DNA of 10,195 nucleotides from Nitratireductor sp. (GCA_020441735.1 JAGRLQ010000122.1:1-10195); one strand, 5' to 3'. Counted from the stretch's first letter, positions 1 through 7,151 are shown. Notes: generated from the sequence alone by a model not told the origin. Program-made: numbers and translations.

Positions 1-680
1 CCAAGATAGCGCTTGGAATCGATCGGATCGCTGCCCAATGCCTCGCGCAGTTTCTTCCTGAGCTTGGAGATGTGGCTTTCGATCACGTTCTCGTCGATAT
101 GGTCGTCGAACAGACCATAGATGGCACTGAAAAGCTGTGCCTTGGTAACCCGCCGCCCGTTTACGCTGGCCAGGTATTCGAGGATCCGGCGCTCCCGCCG
201 CGGCAAGCTCAGCGGTTCGCCATTGACCAGCGGGTCGGCACCATCGAAGAAAATGGTGATCTTGTCCTGCCCTTCCGCCGAAACGCTGGCGCGTTGCCCC
301 AGCATGCCATTCGGCACGCGCAGGATGCGCTTCTTGATCGCTGCAATCCGCACCATCAGTTCTTCGCAATGCACCGGCTTGCAGACCACATCATCGGCAC
401 CGGCATGATAAAGGCTGACGAGATCCTGGAGATTGCGATTATCAAGCAGCGCAATGACAGGCACTTCGAGCCTGGAACGAATGGCCGCAACATGTTCCAG
501 GTCCTTTTCGCCATCCCCAATGAGAACAGCTTCCACCGCCGAAACCTCGTCCTTGCCGGACAAGGTAAGCCACTCGATCAGATCTTCCCCCTGCATCTGC
601 ACGAGAAGTTCCCCAACCCGCTCAAACTGCTTGCGGTAACTTTCAACTACGATTTGTCGTGACTCTGAAAAAATGATCAT
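1..680 (-). CDS. ftcR: Rem/FtcR-type OmpR-family flagellar transcription regulator (3' end cut by window edge)
   Basis: This gene encodes a two-domain response-regulator-like activator of motility genes, called Rem in Sinorhizobium and FtcR in Brucella. It reads open from ATG at 680 to the window edge (226 full codons), and known homologues are about that long, so only a few C-terminal residues are missing. Residues 1-120 resemble a receiver domain, but the N-terminal acidic pair is replaced (MIIFSES) and the strand that should carry the phosphorylated Asp reads AVEAVLIGDG, with no Asp at the aligned position; the late Lys is kept (CKP, K101). Residues 140-226 are a winged-helix DNA-binding domain with an OmpR-like loop (LPRRERRILEYL) and a recognition helix (ENVIESHISKLRKKL). 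The start is supported by GGAGGG at 687-692, six bases upstream. No histidine kinase gene lies in the window. I infer a phosphorylation-independent orphan regulator of this cluster. Family identity is confident; its targets are inferred. Confidence 0.9.
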   Translation of the reverse strand, partial: MIIFSESRQIVVESYRKQFERVGELLVQMQGEDLIEWLTLSGKDEVSAVEAVLIGDGEKDLEHVAAIRSRLEVPVIALLDNRNLQDLVSLYHAGADDVVCKPVHCEELMVRIAAIKKRILRVPNGMLGQRASVSAEGQDKITIFFDGADPLVNGEPLSLPRRERRILEYLASVNGRRVTKAQLFSAIYGLFDDHIDENVIESHISKLRKKLREALGSDPIDSKRYL

Positions 681-698
681 CGCCCGCCCTCCGAATCA

Positions 699-720
699 CT
701 TTGTTTCCCCGTAAACAAAG
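699..720 (-). promoter_or_regulatory. Perfect 8-bp-arm inverted repeat in the rem/ftcR leader
   Basis: CTTTGTTT at 699-706 and AAACAAAG at 713-720 are exact inverted copies separated by six bases. The repeat ends 18 bases before the rem/ftcR start codon and just upstream of its Shine-Dalgarno sequence at 687-692. It could be a protein operator (autoregulation is a natural guess for this type of regulator) or an mRNA hairpin influencing ribosome access. No T run follows on the minus strand, so it is not an ordinary terminator. A repeat of this quality somewhere in 10 kb is not rare by chance; its placement is the reason to list it. Confidence 0.45.
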
Positions 721-804
721 GATTAAAAGGGCGACCACCCTTCAACCAATACGTGATTTGTAACTCATAATTTGGGTTGAGTAAGATTCGAAAGGCTGAT
801 TTTC

Positions 805-831
805 AAAAAAACAATAGGTAAGAAATTACTA
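805..831 (-). terminator. Possible weak intrinsic terminator upstream of rem/ftcR
   Basis: On the minus strand TAGTAA (831-826) can pair with TTAC-C-TA (821-815, one bulged base) around a four-base loop, followed by TTG and seven T (811-805). The arrangement is terminator-like and would separate fliK read-through from rem, but the stem is short and A/T-rich, so it may not function. Confidence 0.25.
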
Positions 832-929
832 GGCCCTCTCTGTTCCATTGTGAAATCTTGTAAGCGATATTTTGGGGTTTCGGTGTTCCTTTCTGCCGAA
901 TTTGCAAGCTTAGATTGCGATCTCAAACG

Positions 930-938
930 TTATCCACA
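930..938 (+). promoter_or_regulatory. Perfect consensus DnaA-box 9-mer
   Basis: TTATCCACA matches the consensus DnaA-box exactly. It lies in the fliK-rem/ftcR gap, about 250 bases upstream of the rem start. I see no cluster of further boxes and no A/T-rich unwinding region typical of an origin, so this is not an origin call. It could be an isolated DnaA site or a chance match. Confidence 0.3.
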
Positions 939-1098
939 AAAAAATTTCAACGTCTCCACCGTGTGAGTATTCCATTCTTACCTTTTGAGAATACGTTTGT
1001 TTTCGAGATTGTCTGCTGGCTGACACACCTGAACTGGGTCTCTTTCTGGCGATTGTAAATTCGGCAACCGGCAGCTTTTCAGAACTGCCCAAGCATCG

Positions 1099-1115
1099 AC
1101 CGGACAAGCTCCGGT
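1099..1115 (-). terminator. Hairpin just downstream of fliK
   Basis: ACCGGA and TCCGGT form a perfect 6-bp stem with a five-base loop, beginning 15 bases after the fliK stop codon on the minus strand. No T run follows it, so it is not a classical intrinsic terminator. It might be a weak or factor-assisted terminator, or protect the 3' end of the fliF-motB-motC-fliK message. Confidence 0.3.
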
Positions 1116-1130
1116 GGAGCCAACCGAAAA

Positions 1131-2642
1131 CTAGAAGTACTGAACCTTGCCCATCACATTGGAGCGCGCCTGTTTGGCAGCTTCAGCCTGTTTCAGCCCC
1201 TCATCGCGGTGGCTGAGGTTCGCTTCCTGTGTGTGGCTGGCATTTTCCTGCCGCTCTGCCATGGAGGACCCGGCACCGTTGCGCGCAAGCCCCTGCCCGC
1301 TCCCCTGGCTGCTACGGTCCTGCTCCGAACCGGCGGGAAGTGAAGGCTGGGTGGCATCGCGGATCTCCATCACCCGGATATTCACATCATCCGGCTGAAT
1401 GCCATACTGAAGATAAGCCTTTAGGATGTCATTCTTGGCCGTCTCCATTGCGTGGGTCGCAGCCGCTGTATGGGTCGTGATTTCCACGTTGATCTGATTG
1501 CCGCTGTGCACCATGTGAACCTTGATCACACCCAGGCTACGGGGCAGCAGGGAGAGTTCCATGGTTTTTGTTACCGGGCCATTGCTGGTGCTTTCTTTGG
1601 CAAGATCAACAAGGCTTGCCTGAATGGCCTGTTGAACCTGAGGGATTGTCCCGCCGACAGCATTGCCCGTTTGCAGCGCCATAACCTGCCCGCCGGCATC
1701 AATTGCCTTGCTCAAGCCGTCACTGCCCGGGAAGGTCCGAAACACCGGCCGCATCATGTCCAACTGCCTTGAAAACCTCTCGGAAAAGTTTCCGGGCTGG
1801 GCCGGCTGCGCCAATGACATCCTGAAACCGGTTACCGGCACAAGCGGCGCTTCGCCGGGCATTGAACCGGTTCCGCCCTGCCGCAGAACAGCCTCCGCTA
1901 CCGGTTGCCCGGAACGGCCAGCATTCACCGTGACGGGCCGTTGGAACAGATCGCTTCCGTTGTACCGGCCGAAGGCCTGAACAGGTTGCTCCGCCATGCG
2001 GCCATCAATGCGGGCAGCCGATGCGCCATCCCTTTTGGCTTGCAGGTCCGCCTGCCACGACCGGGCACCGTCAAGAACATCAGCCTTCCTGTTCCCTTCA
2101 GCTTGAACCGGCGAAATATCATCGCCCGGGACCCGGGCAACCGGCTGCGGCCCTTGAAGTTCCACTGGTCTGACAGCCGCCGCCGCTGCGGGCGGAACAA
2201 ATCCCGGGGTGTCGTCATGCCGGTGCTCATTTGCTTCCGGCGCAGTTTCTGCGTCAGCACTGCCCTTGGATTCAGAAACATCCGTGGCGTCTTGATCCTC
2301 CTCGATTTCCACCATCGTGTCGGCCATGGCACCTTCCGCTTCGATACCGGTATTGACCTCGTTGTTTGTCTCAACATCAGCAAAGGTGGCTGGATTCTCC
2401 TTTGGCCCTTCCTTAGCGGTCTCCGAATTGCTGAAATCCGGCAGATCCTTGACAGATGCCTCTTTGGTCAAGCGGTCGAACTGGGCTGCAAATTCCTCAT
2501 CCCCGGAACCGCCTCTTGCAGGGTGTGCCTCCGATTGGGGGAAACCCGACGGTTGGGGTTTCGTCTTGCCGCTAAGTTCCTGGAGTCTCTCCTTCAGCCC
2601 GGAAGCATTCAGCAGACCGCTCATCATGTTGGCACTACTCAT
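1131..2642 (-). CDS. fliK: Flagellar hook-length control protein FliK (rhizobial MotD)
   Basis: FliK is the secreted ruler and substrate-specificity switch that sets hook length; the rhizobial version was first named MotD. The 503-residue protein has the usual layout. Residues 1 to about 330 are long, low-complexity and poorly conserved, rich in Ala, Glu, Asp, Pro and Gln. A compact C-terminal hook-length domain spans about 335-430, recognisable from LSLLPRSLGVIKVHM, VEITT and the closing YGIQPDDVNIRVMEIRD. A polar tail of about 70 residues follows. There is no signal peptide or membrane segment, as expected for a type III substrate. The ATG overlaps the motC stop (ATGA, 2639-2642) and has GGAG at 2648-2651 inside motC, so translation is probably coupled to motC. 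It is the last gene of the fliF block. The N-terminal half would not identify the gene by itself; the call rests on the C-terminal domain and gene order. Confidence 0.85.
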   Translation of the reverse strand: MSSANMMSGLLNASGLKERLQELSGKTKPQPSGFPQSEAHPARGGSGDEEFAAQFDRLTKEASVKDLPDFSNSETAKEGPKENPATFADVETNNEVNTGIEAEGAMADTMVEIEEDQDATDVSESKGSADAETAPEANEHRHDDTPGFVPPAAAAAVRPVELQGPQPVARVPGDDISPVQAEGNRKADVLDGARSWQADLQAKRDGASAARIDGRMAEQPVQAFGRYNGSDLFQRPVTVNAGRSGQPVAEAVLRQGGTGSMPGEAPLVPVTGFRMSLAQPAQPGNFSERFSRQLDMMRPVFRTFPGSDGLSKAIDAGGQVMALQTGNAVGGTIPQVQQAIQASLVDLAKESTSNGPVTKTMELSLLPRSLGVIKVHMVHSGNQINVEITTHTAAATHAMETAKNDILKAYLQYGIQPDDVNIRVMEIRDATQPSLPAGSEQDRSSQGSGQGLARNGAGSSMAERQENASHTQEANLSHRDEGLKQAEAAKQARSNVMGKVQYF

Positions 2643-4030
2643 TTCAACTCCACTGTTTCCAGGTCGTCCAATTGCTTGAACAGCGCATCACGACGCATCA
2701 GGATCGGTTGGCTTTCGGCGGCAATCTCGCTTGCCATGGCGGTCTTCATTTCCTCATTCTCCGCCTGCCTGTCTGCCGCGTCCTGTGGCAGCACCATCCG
2801 CACGCGTGGTTGCGCTAGCTCACTGTTCTCAAAATCAAAATCCAGACGGCCAGCAAGCTCGGTCACAGCATCAAACAGCCGGGCATGATCGCGGTCGAGC
2901 CACTCCCGGGAGATGCGGCCGAGCAACACCTTGGCATCGTTCATGGTTTCACGGTTGGGCAGCAGGGCAGCGGCTCTGTACAGGCTCAGTTGGTGCTCAA
3001 CACCGCTATCGGGTTTGACAAGCTCGAGCCCCGTGTCCGCCGCCCACAGTGCCAGCGGCAGCCTGCCAAAGCCGATTGCCTTTTCTGCGATCAGCGAAAC
3101 CACATTCAGCCGCTTGTCCGGGCTCAGCCTGGCAACAACTTCGCGCAGCAAAGGCTCAATCAGCGGAAAGTCCTCTTCGGTGACCAATAGCGAAGATTGA
3201 TAGAAGGCCCTCACGAAGTCCCCGAAATAGGGCGAGTCCGGAAAACGCTCATTGTAGTTCCTCACCAGATGGCTCAGTTGGCGCGCATCCTTTTTCAGGC
3301 CGGCAATCTGAACCAGCCGGCGCAGTGCCGTTTCCTCGATCAGTGTGCCGGCGGACAGCCTTCGCGAAGCATTGAGCAGGTTCTCGGCCTTCGCTGCATC
3401 GATATTCGCCATGACTACGGATGCCGCGAAGGCAAACTGGCCACGCATCGAGGGTGGATAATCGGCAGCAGAAAAACTGGAAAAATACTTGATGGCAGTT
3501 TTGACGTCCTTGTCGGCATAGGCCTTGGCGACCTTCAATGGCAAAACATCGCTGTCGGTGAGCGTGGTCGTCTTAAGCGCAATCTCTGCTACCAGCGGAT
3601 CACCGCCAATCAGCAGGAACGTCGCAGCCGCGTCCAGATTGCGCTGGATGTTCCACACAGACCGGTCCGCCCGCTTCATCCGGGCACCGACGATGAGAAT
3701 TTCCTGCCGGTATTGTTCAAGCGCGCTTGCCTCACCACCGACCAGCATGTCCTGCAGGAGTTGCAGGTCCCTCACCAGCATCCAGGGCTGGATACCTTCC
3801 GTAGGCAGCGGATCGTAAGAAAGACGCCGTGCGGCATGGTCGTGGTCCGTCTGCGTGCCTTCTTCACCGGCGTTGCCGTGACCGTCACCGGCGTCCGCAT
3901 GGCCGGAAACGTTTTCCTCGCCATGACTGGCAGAGCCTGATGCCAGCGCTGCACCAAGCGGCTGAGCGGCCATCACAAACGCTGCGAACAGAAGTGGCAA
4001 GACAGAGCCTGGCTTGTACGACAAGGCCAC
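2639..4030 (-). CDS. motC: MotC, periplasmic chemotaxis/motility protein
   Basis: MotC is a periplasmic protein of the Hyphomicrobiales needed for flagellar rotation and thought to act with the periplasmic part of MotB. The 463-residue product starts with a signal peptide (hydrophobic core LPLLFAAFVMAA, probable cleavage near residue 31 after AALA). It is followed by a polar stretch at about 32-66 with five histidines (H36, H44, H51, H63, H65) among many acidic and Gly residues. The body, from about residue 70, is helical-looking and Ala/Leu-rich with no further membrane segment; DLQLLQDMLVGG begins the conserved part. It starts with GTG whose first base is the last base of the motB TAG stop (position 4030), and it ends by overlapping the fliK ATG. 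Tight packing between motB and fliK matches the known motB-motC-motD order and strongly supports the name. The detailed mechanism of the family is not settled. Confidence 0.88.
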   Translation of the reverse strand: MALSYKPGSVLPLLFAAFVMAAQPLGAALASGSASHGEENVSGHADAGDGHGNAGEEGTQTDHDHAARRLSYDPLPTEGIQPWMLVRDLQLLQDMLVGGEASALEQYRQEILIVGARMKRADRSVWNIQRNLDAAATFLLIGGDPLVAEIALKTTTLTDSDVLPLKVAKAYADKDVKTAIKYFSSFSAADYPPSMRGQFAFAASVVMANIDAAKAENLLNASRRLSAGTLIEETALRRLVQIAGLKKDARQLSHLVRNYNERFPDSPYFGDFVRAFYQSSLLVTEEDFPLIEPLLREVVARLSPDKRLNVVSLIAEKAIGFGRLPLALWAADTGLELVKPDSGVEHQLSLYRAAALLPNRETMNDAKVLLGRISREWLDRDHARLFDAVTELAGRLDFDFENSELAQPRVRMVLPQDAADRQAENEEMKTAMASEIAAESQPILMRRDALFKQLDDLETVELK

Positions 4031-5310
4031 TATTCGCTCCGCAGGATCAATTCGATGCGGCGGTTTCCGGAAGCAAACGGATTGTCGGGGTATTTGAGCG
4101 TCCGGTCGGCATGGCCTTCGACCCGCTCGAACCGCTCATCCGCAAGCCCGCCATCGATCAGCACATACCGCGCCATGTGTGCACGTGCCGTGGACAGCCG
4201 CCAGTTGTCATAATCCTTGCCGCGATAGGGCCGGCCATCGGTGTGGCCCAGAACCGATACTTTCTTCCCGGTTTCCATGACCTTGCTGGCAACATCGCGC
4301 AAAGCCAGTATCATCGCCTTTGTCGGCTTGGCCGATCCGACGGAGAACATCAGTGCCGACTTGCCCTCCATCAGGGCAATCTTGATGGTCCCATCAGCCA
4401 TTTTTTCGACCTCAAAGGGGAGCTTTTCTCCGTCTATTGCCTGCTGGTTCTCAAGCACGGTGCGGATATCGTCGACAATCTTCTGATCGGGGTCTGCCGT
4501 CTCACCGGGTCCGGCATCTGCCGCTGCCGCCTGTTCAGCGGCATTCTTCTCCCTGCCCGTGGCGCTTTCATTCATGGCAGCTTCGGTTGCAGCTTTATCC
4601 CCTGCCGCCTGCTCGCCAGCCATCTGCTCGCCAGCCATCTGCCCCCTGTCCATCTGCTTGCCAGCATCTTGCTGCGGCGCATCGGGCTGTGGCGTTATCC
4701 CTGGCTTTTCTACTTCCTGTGGAAACGGCTGCGGCATCGCTCCTGCGCCGGCATCGTCCGACTGGCCGAACTTGAGATTCCAGGCAGTCGGATCAAAGGG
4801 ATCCTGAAACGACTTTCCATCGGTCAACCCCCTCCCGTCGGAAGCCGATTCCTTGCCGTCGTTGACAGCCTTGGATTTGCTGGTGTCCTCGCCAATGCCA
4901 CCGGCAATGTCGGAAATCAGGGAAAATGGATCAACGAAGATCGCCTGTTCTTCATATTTGGAAACGGGCTGCTGCTCGCCTTCTTCCGTCGGACTCCGAT
5001 TGGACGTAATGGTTGTGGTGTCCGATTCAATGTCCTCGTCCCGGGTTACGTCGCCGTATTTCGGGTTCTTCACCCCACGCGGATTGGTGGTGGTATCCAT
5101 CAGCTTGACCGGGTTGAAGTAACTGGCCACTGCTTTCTTGGTTTCCTCATTCGATGCGTTGATGAGCCACATGACCAGGAAGAAGGCCATCATGGCCGTC
5201 ATGAAGTCGGCAAAGGCAATCTTCCAAACACCGCCATGATGATCGTCATGGTCGCCATCACCACGGCGAATGATGATGATCTCGCCATGGGCCATCTCAT
5301 CGTTCTTCAT
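4030..5310 (-). CDS. motB: MotB, flagellar motor stator protein
   Basis: MotB forms the ion-conducting stator with MotA and anchors it to peptidoglycan. The 426-residue protein has a short cytoplasmic N-terminus with a His/Asp-rich patch (residues 18-25). One membrane segment (about 29-50) carries the channel aspartate D35 in the signature FADFMTAMMAFFLVMWL, then the plug region NEETKKAVASYFNP. A very long polar linker (about 80-275) leads to a C-terminal OmpA-like peptidoglycan-binding domain (about 295-426) with VLGHTDGRP, NWRLSTARA and the closing NRRIELIL. The linker makes it much longer than enterobacterial MotB (about 300 residues) and contains a short in-frame tandem repeat. The ATG at 5310 is supported by AGGAGA at 5316-5321. 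fliF ends 37 bases upstream and motC starts on the last base of the stop codon. No motA lies in the window, so MotA must be encoded elsewhere. Retention of the channel Asp and the peptidoglycan-binding motifs suggests a functional stator. Confidence 0.95.
   Translation of the reverse strand: MKNDEMAHGEIIIIRRGDGDHDDHHGGVWKIAFADFMTAMMAFFLVMWLINASNEETKKAVASYFNPVKLMDTTTNPRGVKNPKYGDVTRDEDIESDTTTITSNRSPTEEGEQQPVSKYEEQAIFVDPFSLISDIAGGIGEDTSKSKAVNDGKESASDGRGLTDGKSFQDPFDPTAWNLKFGQSDDAGAGAMPQPFPQEVEKPGITPQPDAPQQDAGKQMDRGQMAGEQMAGEQAAGDKAATEAAMNESATGREKNAAEQAAAADAGPGETADPDQKIVDDIRTVLENQQAIDGEKLPFEVEKMADGTIKIALMEGKSALMFSVGSAKPTKAMILALRDVASKVMETGKKVSVLGHTDGRPYRGKDYDNWRLSTARAHMARYVLIDGGLADERFERVEGHADRTLKYPDNPFASGNRRIELILRSE
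4609..4653 (-). repeat. 15-base in-frame tandem repeat in the motB linker
   Basis: Two exact copies of a 15-base unit (4609-4623 and 4624-4638) are followed by a diverged third (4639-4653) and a partial, more degraded fourth. The exact copies encode MAGEQ twice in the flexible linker of MotB between the membrane plug and the peptidoglycan-binding domain. The unit length is a multiple of three, so gain or loss of copies would change linker length without breaking the frame. Confidence 0.7.
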
Positions 5311-5347
5311 GCGACTCTCCTGGAAACCTTTCTTTTAGATCAAGCGG

Positions 5348-7057
5348 TTACGCATCGACGGTAACCGGATTGCCATCCTGCTTGAGCCACTGGCGGATGG
5401 CGATCGCCGAGCGCTGTCCACCCTCTGAAACAAATTCCTCCAGCTTGTCGCGCAGCTCTGCCTCCTGCCGGGCGATCGCCTCAATGGATTCAACCCCGGA
5501 ACCTGTGCCGCCAAAACCCGCCGGCATCTGACCGGGCATTGACAGGGCCGGATTGAAGTCCGCAACACCGGCATCGGCAAGCGCGGTATTGTTTCCAAAC
5601 ACATCGCCCATTGCGCCACCGTTGGATGGCAGCGCTCCAGCCGTCGAGAAAGGATCGGGATTGGAGCGGTTCAGGAAAGCCAGCAGCGGACGGATTCCCA
5701 GCAGCGCGAAGAGGATCGCTGCAATGATCAAACCTACCGCGTTGATGAGCGCGCCGGTGTGCATCGAGAATAGCCGCATCAGCGAGAACGGTTCGCCTGT
5801 CACCGCTGCCGCCTCGGTGGGAATGAACTCGACCATGCTGACCGTTACCTTGTCGCCGCGGTCATCACTGACGGACAGGGCCGAGCGGACAATGGCTTCC
5901 AGATCGGTCAGCTTGGCATCTATGTCTGCCTGAGACGGATTGGCACCAAGCAGCTCGGTAATGCGTGCCTTGTTGACCACCAGCGCGACGGAAAGTGCTT
6001 CAACAGCGTAGCCTTCAGATACCACTTCAACGCGTTTCCGGTTGATCTCGTATTGAGTGCTTTCCTCGCGGCGCTCATTGTTTTCAAGAGACGACTGGCC
6101 GGCAGTACCTTCCGAAGCAGCATCGGGCAGCGATTGCTCGATGGTTGTTGCCTGTGAGGTCTCCTTGTTCTGACTGGAACCGGCTTCGCGCACAATCTGG
6201 GTTGACCGCTCGACCTTCGAGTCAGGATCAAACAAGGTCTCCTCCGACCGCCTGAGATCACTGTTGAGTTTTGCGGTTACCGAAACGCGGTAGTTCTCGC
6301 CGCCAAGATGCGCGCCCAGCGCGCTGGCGACTTTGGCCTGCGCCTCCTTCTCGAATTCCCGCTCGAGATCAACCAGCTTGTTGGTTGCCGTCATTTCCGA
6401 TGAGGTCAGCAACGTGCCATTGGCATCCACGATGGTAACGTTTGCGACCTCCAGGCTCGGCACCGCTGCCGACACCATGTGGCGTACGGCAAAGATCGAT
6501 GCAGAGGGAAGCCGGCCATAGGTTTTCAACACCACGGATGCCGTCGGTGCTCCGCCAAGGGCCCGGCGGTAAACGTTCTTTTCCGGCATCACGATGTGGA
6601 CCCGGGCCGAGTTGATTCCAGCGATCATCTGTATGGTGCGAACCAGCTCTCCCTCGATCGCCCGCTTGTTGGTGACATCCTGCATGAACGACGTCAGACC
6701 GATGGTATTCATTCGGTCAAAGAGCTCGTAACCACTCTCCTGGCTGGAAGGCAGGCCATGTTCAGCCAGTATCATCCGCGAACGCCCGACCATTGCCGGC
6801 CCAACGCTCAGCGAGCCCGAATCGGCATTGGCGGAAAACTCGATGTTGTTTTCCGCCAGGATCCTGCTCATCGCGTTGATGTCTTCACGGCTGAGATTGG
6901 TATAGATCGGCTGGGTGTCGGGTTTGTTGAGAGCGACGCTGATGACCAGCGCAGCGACAACCGTGATCAGAACACCGGCAATGATGCCGATCTTCTTGCG
7001 GGTATCGAGCCCGTTCAGGACATTGATCAAATTCAACAGGCGAGACTGGATATCCAT
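5348..7057 (-). CDS. fliF: FliF, flagellar basal-body MS-ring protein
   Basis: FliF assembles the MS ring in the inner membrane, the platform for the rotor and the export gate. The 569-residue length is normal. Membrane segment 1 lies at about 23-43 and segment 2 at about 434-456. Between them are two ring-building regions: the secretin/YscJ-like part at about 45-220 (IYTNLSREDINAMSRIL, then VRTIQMIAGINSARVHIVMP) and the FliF-specific part at about 230-415, including an Ser/Gln/Glu-rich loop near 285-335 (ring collar). The cytoplasmic C-terminus (about 525-560, ELRDKLEEFVSEGGQRSAIA then IRQWLKQD) matches the FliG-binding helix region. The ATG at 7057 has GGAGGT at 7061-7066 but with an unusually short gap of three bases. 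The gene is separated from flagellin 1 by a strong terminator and heads the fliF-motB-motC-fliK block. Only about 70 bases lie between that terminator and the start codon, so the promoter, which I could not identify, should be in that short stretch. Confidence 0.96.
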   Translation of the reverse strand: MDIQSRLLNLINVLNGLDTRKKIGIIAGVLITVVAALVISVALNKPDTQPIYTNLSREDINAMSRILAENNIEFSANADSGSLSVGPAMVGRSRMILAEHGLPSSQESGYELFDRMNTIGLTSFMQDVTNKRAIEGELVRTIQMIAGINSARVHIVMPEKNVYRRALGGAPTASVVLKTYGRLPSASIFAVRHMVSAAVPSLEVANVTIVDANGTLLTSSEMTATNKLVDLEREFEKEAQAKVASALGAHLGGENYRVSVTAKLNSDLRRSEETLFDPDSKVERSTQIVREAGSSQNKETSQATTIEQSLPDAASEGTAGQSSLENNERREESTQYEINRKRVEVVSEGYAVEALSVALVVNKARITELLGANPSQADIDAKLTDLEAIVRSALSVSDDRGDKVTVSMVEFIPTEAAAVTGEPFSLMRLFSMHTGALINAVGLIIAAILFALLGIRPLLAFLNRSNPDPFSTAGALPSNGGAMGDVFGNNTALADAGVADFNPALSMPGQMPAGFGGTGSGVESIEAIARQEAELRDKLEEFVSEGGQRSAIAIRQWLKQDGNPVTVDA

Positions 7058-7125
7058 GTGACCTCCGCAATCAACTCACAATGGATCAGCTACCTTGCCT
7101 GAAAATTGCAGGCCGGCGCCGCAGG

Positions 7126-7151
7126 AAAAAAACAGCGCCTAAAAGGCGCTG
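7126..7151 (-). terminator. Strong intrinsic terminator after flagellin gene 1
   Basis: On the minus strand CAGCGCCT (7151-7144) and AGGCGCTG (7140-7133) form a perfect 8-bp G/C-rich stem with a three-base loop, followed immediately by seven T (7132-7126). It begins 43 bases past the flagellin 1 stop codon. This is a textbook Rho-independent terminator and isolates the heavily expressed flagellin from fliF. Confidence 0.93.

Larger units (their letters stand above)
681..1130. other. 450-base gene-free gap between fliK and rem/ftcR
   Basis: This stretch is visibly richer in A and T than the flanking genes and has no convincing gene. The only open frame of note (910-1107, minus, 65 codons, TTG start) has no recognisable motif. 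It contains a short hairpin after fliK (1099-1115), a DnaA-box 9-mer (930-938), an A/T-rich hairpin followed by seven T on the minus strand (805-831), a weak 5-bp hairpin AAGGG/CCCTT at 727-742, and the rem leader repeat (699-720). The rem promoter is presumably here, but I could not choose a convincing -35/-10 pair. As I recall, in some relatives an extra small gene sits between fliK/motD and rem; none is visible here. Confidence 0.7.

Noticed and set aside
72..662. 196-codon plus-strand frame opposite rem/ftcR
   Set aside because: It is antisense to a confidently identified regulator whose own reading frame explains the sequence.
910..1107. 65-codon minus-strand frame in the fliK-rem gap
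   Set aside because: It has a TTG start, no convincing ribosome site, Ser/Arg-rich composition without any motif, and sits in A/T-richer non-coding sequence.
681..1130. Replication origin suggested by a DnaA box in an A/T-rich gap
   Set aside because: There is only one exact box, no box array, no obvious unwinding repeats and no replication gene nearby.
1905..2888. 327-codon plus-strand open frame opposite fliK and the end of motC
   Set aside because: It is antisense to low-complexity fliK sequence and has no recognisable motif; a shadow frame.
3829..5364. 511-codon open frame on the plus strand opposite motC and motB
   Set aside because: It lies fully antisense to two well-recognised genes in a GC-rich sequence where such mirror frames are common; its product shows no recognisable domain.
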